NCBI GenBank assembly: GCA_012514775.1
Contig: JAAYZQ010000392.1
Coordinates: 1 to 7,249 of the forward strand
Source of the DNA: Anaerolineaceae bacterium
GTDB taxonomy: Bacteria; Chloroflexota; Anaerolineae; JAAYZQ01
Length of the DNA: 7,249 bases
Direction: 5' to 3'
Shown: positions 1-6,257 of the stretch, piece after piece
Layout of the letters: each line of letters opens with the position of its first letter
How positions within the stretch are numbered: position 1 is the stretch's first letter
Notes under the pieces: generated by a model
What the model was told of the DNA's origin: nothing
What the model saw: only the letters and a program-made list of their open reading frames with translations
Databases searched by the model: none
Made by a program: the position numbers and the translations under genes

Positions 1-723
1 ACGGCGGCCCAGACCATCGCCGAAAACACCGACTATGCTGGCTACTGCCAGGGGGCTGACTGGGCCCGCTTTGCGCCCATGGCCTTTTCCAACGGCGGCG
101 CCTTTGCCAGCGACGACCTGACCCAGGCCACGCTGGACACGCCCGAAGTCAAGGAGATGGCCCAGTTCACGGCCGACATGTACGCCGAGGGCAGCATGGT
201 GCTCCCGGCGGACGTTGCCGCGAGCTGGTGCGGCGAGGCCATCGGCAAGCAGTTGGTGGGCATGACACTGGAAGGCGGCTGGATGGTGAACTTTATGCGG
301 CAGGACTATCCTGACGTGAACTGGCAAGCCGTCCTGATCCCCGCCGGCCCTGTCACCCGCGCCGACGTCATCTTTACCAACGCCATCGGCGTCAATGCCG
401 CCACGGAATATCCCGCGGCGGCCGCCGCCCTGGCCATCTATGTCACATCGGCGGAGAACCAGGCCGAGATCGTGCAGACCGGATTTGCCTACAGCACCCA
501 CCCCGAGCAGGCGGACCTGATCCAGAACGAGCAGGACCAGGCCATCGCCCAGGGAGGTCTGCTGGAGGACAGCCGCGTCGCCTACTGGGGCCCCAACACC
601 GGCCGTATCAACGACTCGGTGAGCCAGGCCCTGTCGCGCGTCTACCTGGGCGACCAGACTGTTGACGAAGCCTTTGCCCAGGCCAACGAGGAAGTCCAGA
701 TGGCGCTGGATAGCGCGCAGTAG
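1..723 (+). CDS. Sugar ABC transporter substrate-binding protein, C-terminal part (5' end outside window)
   Basis: Extracytoplasmic binding protein of a carbohydrate importer, partial. The reading frame is open from base 1 and gives 240 residues before a TAG stop. The N-terminus with its signal peptide or lipobox is missing. The family is solute-binding protein family 1 (MalE/UgpB-like). Supporting features are the 'MTLEGGW' segment at visible residues 88-94, which matches the conserved 'G.W' hinge-region motif, the Pro/Ala-rich 'VLIPAGP' stretch just after it, the helical 'AAAALAIYVTSAENQAEIVQTG' type segment typical of the C-lobe, and an acidic, Ala/Gln-rich last helix. Two MalF/MalG-type permease genes follow directly, which supports the call. 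Two cysteines (visible residues 16 and 77) could form a disulfide, but this is inference. The ligand cannot be read from the sequence; the linked GH130 enzyme suggests a mannose-containing oligosaccharide. Confidence 0.9.
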   Translation, partial: TAAQTIAENTDYAGYCQGADWARFAPMAFSNGGAFASDDLTQATLDTPEVKEMAQFTADMYAEGSMVLPADVAASWCGEAIGKQLVGMTLEGGWMVNFMRQDYPDVNWQAVLIPAGPVTRADVIFTNAIGVNAATEYPAAAAALAIYVTSAENQAEIVQTGFAYSTHPEQADLIQNEQDQAIAQGGLLEDSRVAYWGPNTGRINDSVSQALSRVYLGDQTVDEAFAQANEEVQMALDSAQ

Positions 724-733
724 CAGTGTGGGT

Positions 734-763
734 AGGGGCGGGGGCCCGGCGGCCCCCGCCCTT
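734..763 (+). terminator. Strong GC hairpin between binding-protein and permease genes
   Basis: Bases 736-746 pair perfectly with 751-761 (11 bp, almost all G-C) around a four-base CGGC loop. A G-T and an A-T pair extend the stem to 734-763. Only three T residues (762-764) follow, so it is a poor full terminator. It begins 10 bases after the stop of the binding-protein gene and ends just before the Shine-Dalgarno of the permease gene. A partial terminator or a 3'-end RNA stabiliser that raises binding protein over permease is the likely role, as known for malE-malF type operons. Confidence 0.7.
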
Positions 764-767
764 TGCC

Positions 768-774
768 GGAGGAG
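768..774 (+). promoter_or_regulatory. Shine-Dalgarno site of first permease gene
   Basis: GGAGGAG lies 7 bases before the ATG at 782 and fixes that start. The frame stays open upstream into the preceding gene, so reading-frame length alone would place the start too early, at 662. Confidence 0.85.
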
Positions 775-781
775 TGTACTG

Positions 782-2011
782 ATGCAAGCAGAAGAAAGGG
801 CTCGTGGGGGAAACGCCACCCTGGCCGCCGTCGTCACGTTCCTGGTCATCCTGGTGGTGTTGTTGGTCGTGGCGCTGATGAACGCACCTGTAATGGCCAG
901 CCAGCAGACGGTCCGCAGCCTCCCCAACTACCTTGCGGAGGTTCGAGCGACCGGCATCCCCTTTATCGCCGCCGTAGGAGTCGCGGCGGCAATCATCGGC
1001 GTGCTGGCGGCTCGAACCGTGCGCCGCGTGTGGAACGACCAGAGCCGCCGCCGGGAGTTGCTGGCCGGCTATGCCTTCCTGGCACCCTACCTGATCATCA
1101 CCCTGATCTTTACCGTGGGCGTGGTGCTGTTTGCCTTCTACATCGCCTTTAACGATTACGGCATCTACACCAGGCCCCAGTGGGTCGGCCTGGACAATTT
1201 CCTGAAGGCCTTCAGCCAGAGAGAATTCCTGCAGTCTCTGCACAACGTGCTCTGGTACGCGGCCATCGTCACGCCCACCCAGACGGCCATCGCCATCGCC
1301 CTGGCGGTCCTGCTGAACGCGCCCATGCGCTTCAAGCAGTTTTTCCGCACCATCTTTTACGCGCCCAGCGTAACCTCCTCGGTGGTCATCACCCTCATCT
1401 TTATCTGGCTCTACCTGAGGACCGGCTACGTCAACCTGGTCTTTGATCGGGTCCTGGGCATATTCGGCGTCGAGTGGCAGGCCCTGAACTGGCTGGGCGA
1501 TCCGCGGGGGCTGATCCAGCTCATCCTCGGACCCTTCGGGATCCAGATCCCCTCGAACCTGTGGTATCTGCGTGGTCCCAGCATCGCCTGGATGGCCCTC
1601 ATGGTGCAGAACATCTTTACCACGGCGCCGACCTTCATGATCATGTTCCTGGCCGCCCTGCAAGACATCAACCCCACGCTTTACGAGGTGGCGGCCATCG
1701 ACGGGGCCACCGGCTGGCAGCGGTTCTGGAAGGTGACGCTGCCCCTCCTGCGCCCCATCATCGTCCTCGTGATCGTGCTGGGCACCATCGGCACTCTCCA
1801 GGTCTTTGACCAGATCTACCTGGCCACAGCCGGCGGCCCCCTGGGCACGACCCTGACGCCGGTGTACGTGGTGTACCGGGAGGCCCTGGGCACGCAAGGG
1901 CCGATCCAGATGGGCTACGGCTCGGCCCTGGCCTTTATCCTGGCGGCCATCATTTTTGTGTTCACCTTCCTGCAGCGGCGCTTTATCGAGCGCGGCGCCG
2001 AGATGTACTAG
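782..2011 (+). CDS. Carbohydrate ABC transporter permease, MalF/UgpA type
   Basis: Inner-membrane permease subunit of the sugar importer, 409 residues. The ATG at 782 is chosen because GGAGGAG sits 7 bases upstream. The core binding-protein-dependent transport domain runs from about residue 95 to the end. It has hydrophobic helices near 96-121, 155-178, 192-212, 268-291, 323-345 and 379-398. The EAA loop is 'EVAAIDGA' at 302-309, followed by the LP pair at 320-321, and it docks onto the ATPase. Two features are unlike the usual 290-310-residue relatives: an N-terminal extension of about 90 residues with two extra hydrophobic helices (about 13-34 and 59-77), and a long external segment (about 213-266) between core helices. 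E. coli MalF also has extra N-terminal helices, but similarity to it here is unproven. The gene lies between the binding-protein gene and the second permease gene and is in the same operon. Confidence 0.93.
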   Translation: MQAEERARGGNATLAAVVTFLVILVVLLVVALMNAPVMASQQTVRSLPNYLAEVRATGIPFIAAVGVAAAIIGVLAARTVRRVWNDQSRRRELLAGYAFLAPYLIITLIFTVGVVLFAFYIAFNDYGIYTRPQWVGLDNFLKAFSQREFLQSLHNVLWYAAIVTPTQTAIAIALAVLLNAPMRFKQFFRTIFYAPSVTSSVVITLIFIWLYLRTGYVNLVFDRVLGIFGVEWQALNWLGDPRGLIQLILGPFGIQIPSNLWYLRGPSIAWMALMVQNIFTTAPTFMIMFLAALQDINPTLYEVAAIDGATGWQRFWKVTLPLLRPIIVLVIVLGTIGTLQVFDQIYLATAGGPLGTTLTPVYVVYREALGTQGPIQMGYGSALAFILAAIIFVFTFLQRRFIERGAEMY

Positions 2012-2017
2012 AGGAGG
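2011..2017 (+). promoter_or_regulatory. Shine-Dalgarno site of second permease gene
   Basis: GAGGAGG begins on the last base of the preceding TAG stop and lies 6 bases before the ATG at 2024. Ribosomes finishing the first permease would cover this site, so the two permeases are probably made in coupled, near-equal amounts. Confidence 0.8.
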
Positions 2018-2023
2018 CACCTG

Positions 2024-2926
2024 ATGGAGACAACAGCTACAAGTCGGCCGGCAAGCACGGTGGCCGCCGGGGAAAAGGAAGCCAAGCCCTTCAGGTTCTA
2101 CCTGGACCGCGTCTTGCGCTACACCGTCCTGATCCTCATCGGCGCCGTCCTGTTTGCACCCTTTGTTCTGGCCGCGCTGGGCAGCTTCAAGACCGGTGCC
2201 GAGATCATTGCCTACCCGCCCCAGTTCCTGCCCAACGAATGGCTGACAGAGAACTGGGTGCGGGTGTGGAACACCGACTTTGGACAGGGCGCCACCTTTC
2301 CCCGCTGGCTGTTCAACACCGCCTTCCTGTCGGTGGCCATCGCCGTGGCCGAGGTCATTGCCTGCTCCATGGCAGCGTATGCCTTTGCCCGCCTGAGGTT
2401 TCCCGGCCGCGACGCTGTCTTTAACTTTATGCTGGCTACAATGATGATCCCCGGCGCGGTGACCCTCATCCCTGCCTTCGTGTTGATGAGCAAGCTGCAA
2501 CTGCTGAACAGCTACTGGTCGCTGCTGCTGCCGGGCATCGTCAGCGCCGGCGCCATCTTTATGCTCACCCAGTTCCTGAAGTCCATCCCCCGTGACCTGG
2601 AGGAGGCGGCCGTCATCGACGGGGCAAGCCAGTTCCAGATTTACAAGGACGTCGTCCTTCCCCTGGCACGGCCCGCCCTGCTGACGGTCTTTATCCTGCA
2701 GTTCCAGGCCATGTGGAACAACTTCTTGACGCCGTTGCTCTACCTGTCGTCACCCCGGATGTGGGTGCTCAACGTGGCCCTGGCCTCTTTCCGCCAGCAG
2801 TACCAGGCCCAATACAACCTGGTCCTCGTGGGCGCCATGTTCAACGCCATCCCGGTGTTGATCCTGTTCTTTCTCTTTAGCAAGTACTATATCGAAGGCG
2901 TAGCCTATGCCGGTGTCAAGGGATAA
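2024..2926 (+). CDS. Carbohydrate ABC transporter permease, MalG/UgpE type
   Basis: Second inner-membrane permease of the importer, 300 residues, a normal length for the family (about 270-300). A polar N-terminal tail of about 28 residues precedes six hydrophobic helices, near 31-52, 97-122, 134-156, 163-185, 214-236 and 268-288. The EAA loop is 'EEAAVIDGA' at 193-201 with the LP pair at 212-213. Further MalG-type marks are 'GSFKT' at 53-57 after the first helix, 'NW..VW' near 77-82 and the 'F.N...LA' type region before the third helix. It pairs with the upstream permease to form the transport channel. No ATPase gene of the matching MalK/MsmK type is in the window, so an ATPase shared with other importers is probable. 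The sugar carried is not readable from the permease. Confidence 0.95.
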   Translation: METTATSRPASTVAAGEKEAKPFRFYLDRVLRYTVLILIGAVLFAPFVLAALGSFKTGAEIIAYPPQFLPNEWLTENWVRVWNTDFGQGATFPRWLFNTAFLSVAIAVAEVIACSMAAYAFARLRFPGRDAVFNFMLATMMIPGAVTLIPAFVLMSKLQLLNSYWSLLLPGIVSAGAIFMLTQFLKSIPRDLEEAAVIDGASQFQIYKDVVLPLARPALLTVFILQFQAMWNNFLTPLLYLSSPRMWVLNVALASFRQQYQAQYNLVLVGAMFNAIPVLILFFLFSKYYIEGVAYAGVKG

Positions 2927-2956
2927 GGGGCAGGCGCAACCACGGGAGCCGGTCCC

Positions 2957-3592
2957 ATGAAAGATGCATGGCGCGTGGTGCGCGCCGCACTGGCCAACCT
3001 CTGGCACGACCTGTTTACCACGGCGGTCGTGAACCTGTCCTGGCTGCTGTTGTGCCTGCCGGTGGTGACGGGCCCACCCGCCACCCTGGCCCTCTTTTAC
3101 ACGGCCAACCGCATCGCCAGCGGCGAGGTCACCGACCCGCGGGATTTCTTCCGGGCCCTGCCCCGCTACTTCTGGCTGGGCTGGCGATGGGGCCTGCTCA
3201 ACCTGGTCATGCTGGTCGTGCTCGTCGGCGACATCCTGCTTTCCGGCCGGCTGGGCGCCGATTCGAACGGCGCGCGGCTGGTGCAGGGCCTCTACCTGGC
3301 CGGCCTGGCCTTCTGGCTGCTGCTGCAACTCTACGTCCTGGGGCTCGTCTTTGAGCAGGAAGAGCCCAGCCTGCGCATGGCGCTGCGCAACGGCGCCCTG
3401 ATGCTGGGCACCAACCTTGTGTTTTCCACGTCGCTGCTGCTGCTCATCCTGCTGGCTCTGATCCTGGGCAGCCTGCTCTTTTTCGTCAGCCTGGCCGCCG
3501 GGGGACTGTTCGTCGCCCTCGTCGCCAACCACGCCGTGCGGAATCGCCTGGCCGCGCAACGCACTTTGCTCGGGGAAGAGTGGCCGCAGTAG
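2957..3592 (+). CDS. DUF624 / YesL-like membrane protein
   Basis: A 211-residue integral membrane protein that resembles the DUF624 (YesL) family. The shape is typical of that family: a short amphipathic N-terminus ('NLWHDLFTTAVVNLSWLLLCLPVV', residues 14-37), a 'TGPPATLALFY' turn at 38-48, the 'DFFRALPRYFWLGWRWGLLNL' segment near 63-83, then hydrophobic helices near 80-95, 110-132 and 157-190. Family members commonly sit next to MalEFG-type importers and glycoside-degrading genes, as here. Their biochemical role is not established; an accessory role in carbohydrate uptake is usually assumed. The start at 2957 is supported by GGGAG at 2944-2948, 8 bases upstream. The gap to the permease gene is only 30 bases, which suggests the same transcript. 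Confidence 0.8.
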   Translation: MKDAWRVVRAALANLWHDLFTTAVVNLSWLLLCLPVVTGPPATLALFYTANRIASGEVTDPRDFFRALPRYFWLGWRWGLLNLVMLVVLVGDILLSGRLGADSNGARLVQGLYLAGLAFWLLLQLYVLGLVFEQEEPSLRMALRNGALMLGTNLVFSTSLLLLILLALILGSLLFFVSLAAGGLFVALVANHAVRNRLAAQRTLLGEEWPQ

Positions 3593-3613
3593 CATGGCGG
3601 CCACCCTTTTCGG

Positions 3614-3642
3614 AGCCTGTCGTTCGACAATGTTCTGAGGCT
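3614..3642 (+). promoter_or_regulatory. Nested inverted repeat over the ATPase gene's ribosome site
   Basis: In the 54-base spacer before the exporter ATPase gene, TGTCG-TT-CGACA (3618-3629) is a short perfect dyad. Around it, AGCCT (3614-3618) is complementary to AGGCT (3638-3642). The right outer arm contains most of the Shine-Dalgarno GAGG (3637-3640), so folding of the outer pair would partly hide it. The arms are short (5 bp), so this may be an operator, a weak RNA fold or a decayed dispersed palindrome. Confidence 0.3.
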
Positions 3643-3646
3643 GCCC

Positions 3647-4636
3647 ATGTCGGTGAGCGTCGAGAACCTGGTCAAGCACTATCGCGTCCACCACAAGGAG
3701 CCAGGCCTCGCCGGCTCGCTGCGCAGCCTCGTCCGCCGCCGGTACGAGGACGTGCGGGCCGTGGACGGCATCTCTTTCGAGATCGACCAGGGCGAGGTCG
3801 TCGGCTTCCTGGGGCCCAACGGCGCGGGCAAGACGACGACGCTCAAGTGCCTCTCGGGACTGCTCTATCCCACGGCCGGGCAGGTGTCGGTCCTGGGCTA
3901 CACGCCCCACCGCCGCGAGCGCGACTTTCTGAAGAGCTTTACCCTGGTCATGGGCCAGCGCAACCAGCTCCTGTGGGACCTGCCGGCCATGGAGACCTTC
4001 CTGGTCAACCAGGCCATCTACCGCGTGCCGGAGGCCCAGTTCCGGCAATCCCTGGACGAGATGATCGCCCTCCTGGAGCTGGAGCCGCTCCTGACCAAGC
4101 AGGTGCGCAAGCTGAGCCTGGGCGAGCGCATGCGCTGCGAGCTGGCCGCCTCGCTGTTGCACCGCCCCCAGGTGCTCTTTCTCGACGAGCCTACCATCGG
4201 GCTGGACGTCACCGCCCAGGCCTCCATCCGCGATTTTATCCGCGCCTACAACGCGCAGCACAACGCCACGGTGCTCCTGACCAGCCACTACATGGCCGAC
4301 GTCACCGCCCTGGCGCGCCGCATCCTGGTCATCGACGATGGCAAGCTGATGTACGACGGCGACCTGGAAGCCCTGGTGGCCCAGACGGCGCCCTACAAGC
4401 TGCTGCGCCTGACCCTCCAGGAGCCCGTCAACGGCAGCGACCTCCAGGCCCTGGGCGAGATCGATAGCCTGGATGGGCTGAAGGTAACCCTGCGCGTGGC
4501 CCGGGGCCAGACCAAGGACGCCGCCAGCCGGGCCCTGTCCAGCCTGCCCGTGGCCGACGTCTCGGTCGAGGACCCGCCCGTAGAAGAGATCATACGCGCG
4601 GTCTTTGCCCGGCACCGCGAGGTGCACGGTGCCTGA
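3647..4636 (+). CDS. ABC exporter ATP-binding protein (COG4586-like)
   Basis: Cytoplasmic ATPase of an ABC-2 type transport system, 329 residues. Every nucleotide-binding motif is intact: Walker A GPNGAGKT (56-63), Q-loop around Q104, signature LSLGE (156-160), Walker B VLFLDE (176-181), D-loop GLD (185-187) and switch His in 'TSHYM' (H214). The N-terminal segment with 'HHKEPGLAGSLRSLVRRRY' (15-33) before the first core strand, and the C-terminal tail of about 80 residues ending 'VEEIIRAVF', are the layout I associate with the COG4586 group rather than MalK. There is no MalK-type regulatory domain, so this is unlikely to be the missing importer ATPase. The ATG at 3647 has GAGG 6 bases upstream. 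The gene overlaps the next by 8 bases, and two ABC-2 permeases follow. The substrate is unknown; drug-export annotations often given to such genes would be guesses. Confidence 0.93.
   Translation: MSVSVENLVKHYRVHHKEPGLAGSLRSLVRRRYEDVRAVDGISFEIDQGEVVGFLGPNGAGKTTTLKCLSGLLYPTAGQVSVLGYTPHRRERDFLKSFTLVMGQRNQLLWDLPAMETFLVNQAIYRVPEAQFRQSLDEMIALLELEPLLTKQVRKLSLGERMRCELAASLLHRPQVLFLDEPTIGLDVTAQASIRDFIRAYNAQHNATVLLTSHYMADVTALARRILVIDDGKLMYDGDLEALVAQTAPYKLLRLTLQEPVNGSDLQALGEIDSLDGLKVTLRVARGQTKDAASRALSSLPVADVSVEDPPVEEIIRAVFARHREVHGA
4619..4622 (+). promoter_or_regulatory. Ribosome site that selects a GTG start
   Basis: GAGG lies 6 bases before the GTG at 4629. The in-frame ATG at 4605 has no comparable site (upstream bases are 'ATACGCGCGGTC...') and would add 8 residues ('MPGTARCT') that do not look like the family start. 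Confidence 0.6.
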
Positions 4637-5429
4637 CATCCTGCGCACCTACCGCGCCCTGATCCGCGCCTCCTGGGCCACGGTCCTCGAATACCGGGCC
4701 CAGGTGGTCCTCTGGATCGTGAGCTGGCTCTTTCCGCTGATCATGATGGCCGTCTGGCTGGCCGTCGTCGATGAGGCCGGGCCGGCGGCCGGTTGGGACA
4801 AGAGCGACTTTGTCTCCTATTACGTGGCCGCGGCCCTGGTCATGCACCTGACCGGCGCGTGGATCGTCTACGAGTGGGACGAGGACATCCGCACCGGCAG
4901 CCTGTCGGTCAAGCTCCTCAAGCCCCTGGATCCATTTCACCACCACATGGCCAACGAGCTGGGCTGGAAGCTCTTTGCCCTGGTCCTCCTCGTGCCCCTG
5001 ATCACCGTGGCGACCTGGCTGCTGCCCGTCCTCCACTACCCTGTCACGCCCGGGCGACTCCTGGCCGTGATCCTCAGCATCCTCCTGGGCATGGTCCTCA
5101 ACTTTATCATGAGCTCGACCTTTGGGGTCCTCGCCTTCTGGACCACCCAGGCGCACACCCTGTTCGGCGCCTGGTCCGGGATCGGCCAGTTCCTGTCGGG
5201 CTGGATCGCGCCCCTGGCCCTCTTTCCCGCGGGCTTTCGCCAGTTGGCCGATCTGTTGCCGTTTTACCCCACCCTTGGCCTGCCCATCGAGATCCTCATG
5301 GGCCGCGTGACGTTGGCCGACGCGGCGTTCGGCATGGGCGTCGGCGCGGCGTGGACCGTCTTTTTCTTGGTCGTCTACCGCGCCCTGTGGCGCGCCGGGC
5401 TGCGGCGCTACGAGGCGGTGGGCGCATGA
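4629..5429 (+). CDS. ABC-2 type permease subunit (COG4587/COG3694-like), first of pair
   Basis: Integral membrane subunit of the export-type ABC system, 266 residues from a GTG start. A short cytoplasmic N-terminus leads into hydrophobic helices near 24-46, 61-82, 114-137, 144-169, 182-202 and 231-252. The segment 'DIRTGSLSVKLLKPLDP' (86-102) is the hallmark cytoplasmic loop of this ABC-2 group. 'GWIAPLALFP' followed by 'LPFYPTLGLPIEILMG' (191-225) matches the conserved C-terminal part. The start codon overlaps the ATPase gene by 8 bases (4629-4636), and the stop codon overlaps the next permease start as ATGA (5426-5429), so the three are translationally coupled. It probably forms a heterodimeric channel with the next protein. 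The transported compound is unknown. An ATG at 4605 is a less likely start. Confidence 0.9.
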   Translation: MPDILRTYRALIRASWATVLEYRAQVVLWIVSWLFPLIMMAVWLAVVDEAGPAAGWDKSDFVSYYVAAALVMHLTGAWIVYEWDEDIRTGSLSVKLLKPLDPFHHHMANELGWKLFALVLLVPLITVATWLLPVLHYPVTPGRLLAVILSILLGMVLNFIMSSTFGVLAFWTTQAHTLFGAWSGIGQFLSGWIAPLALFPAGFRQLADLLPFYPTLGLPIEILMGRVTLADAAFGMGVGAAWTVFFLVVYRALWRAGLRRYEAVGA

Positions 5430-6217
5430 GGAACAGCTATCTGCGGCTGATGGGCATCTTTTACAAGAACACCCTCATCAGCGAGATGGAGTACCGGGTC
5501 AACTTTCTGGGCAACCTGGGCCTCAGCCTCTTCTGGCTGATGTGGGCCGCCCTCAGCGTGCGCGTGTATTTCAGTCACGCCGAGACCATCGCCGGCTGGA
5601 CCTACGACGAGATGCTCATCGTCATGGGCCTGTTTTTCACCCTCAACGGCTACCGGCAGATGATCCTGGAGCCAAACCTGTCGCGCATGAGCGAGCACGT
5701 GCGCCTTGGCACGCTGGACTATATTCTCACCAAGCCCGTGGACAGCCAGTTCCTGGTGAGCCTGAGGCACATCGGCGTCTATAACTGGGGCGATCCCCTC
5801 CTCGGCCTGAGCCTGGTGGTCATTGCCCTGGCGCGCATGAACCGGGTGCCGGGCCCCGTCGAGCTGGGCCAGTTCATCGTGCTCCTGGTGGCGGCTATGG
5901 TCCTGCTCTACAGCCTGAGCCTGATCCTGCAAACGACGACCATCTGGCTCGTCAACGTGGAGCGGCTGGACACCATCGTCATGGGGCTGCTGGAGACGGG
6001 ACGCTTTCCGGTAGGTTTCTACCGGGACTGGCTGCGGGTGTTCCTGACCGTCGTCATCCCCGTGGCGTTCATGACCACCTTTCCCGCCCGGGCGCTGCTT
6101 GGGCGGCTGGAGCCCTGGCTGGCGGCGGTGGCTGTCATCCTGGCCGCGACGTCCTTTGTCGGCGCCTCTCTCTTCTGGCGCTTTGCCCTGCGCCACTACA
6201 GCGGAGCCAGCGCCTGA
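5426..6217 (+). CDS. ABC-2 type permease subunit (COG3694/COG4587-like), second of pair
   Basis: Second membrane subunit of the same export-type system, 263 residues. Hydrophobic helices lie near 27-47, 60-76, 117-137, 147-170, 203-219 and 231-251. The loop '[15 protein letters not shown]' (93-107) is clearly the counterpart of 'RTGSLSVKLLKPLDP' in the upstream permease, which shows the two are distant paralogues. The C-terminal '[16 protein letters not shown]' (211-226) is a signature of this group. The ATG at 5426 overlaps the previous stop in an ATGA, and GAGG at 5412-5415 with G-rich sequence to 5422 can serve the ribosome. It pairs with the upstream permease and the ATPase at 3647-4636. 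A 40-base spacer separates it from the GH130 gene, so shared transcription is likely. The substrate is unknown. Confidence 0.9.
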   Translation: MRNSYLRLMGIFYKNTLISEMEYRVNFLGNLGLSLFWLMWAALSVRVYFSHAETIAGWTYDEMLIVMGLFFTLNGYRQMILEPNLSRMSEHVRLGTLDYILTKPVDSQFLVSLRHIGVYNWGDPLLGLSLVVIALARMNRVPGPVELGQFIVLLVAAMVLLYSLSLILQTTTIWLVNVERLDTIVMGLLETGRFPVGFYRDWLRVFLTVVIPVAFMTTFPARALLGRLEPWLAAVAVILAATSFVGASLFWRFALRHYSGASA

Positions 6218-6244
6218 AGTCGGGCGCGGCGGATATGAATTTCG

Positions 6245-6251
6245 AAAGGAG
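6245..6251 (+). promoter_or_regulatory. Shine-Dalgarno site of GH130 gene
   Basis: AAAGGAG lies 6 bases before the ATG at 6258, near the ideal anti-Shine-Dalgarno match and the cleanest of the window. It sits in a locally AT-rich spacer. It rules out the in-frame upstream ATG at 6099, which lies inside the permease gene. Confidence 0.85.
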
Positions 6252-6257
6252 TGTATT

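Noticed and set aside
608..2500. Long open frame of 630 codons on the minus strand
   Set aside because: It lies antisense to the two permease genes, whose families are clear. Its translation is low-complexity (His, Gln, Gly, Asp-rich), as expected from the complement of GC-rich coding DNA, and no domain is recognisable.
2944..2956. GGGA...TCCC hairpin over the DUF624 ribosome site
   Set aside because: A four-base-pair stem is too weak to claim regulation without conservation evidence.
4605..4628. ATG at 4605 as the start of the first ABC-2 permease
   Set aside because: It lacks a ribosome site and would lengthen the overlap with the ATPase gene to 32 bases, whereas GTG at 4629 has GAGG at ideal spacing.
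2750..4648. Long open frame of 632 codons on the minus strand
   Set aside because: It is antisense to the DUF624 and ATPase genes, with the same biased composition and no recognisable motif. Both sense genes have strong family support.
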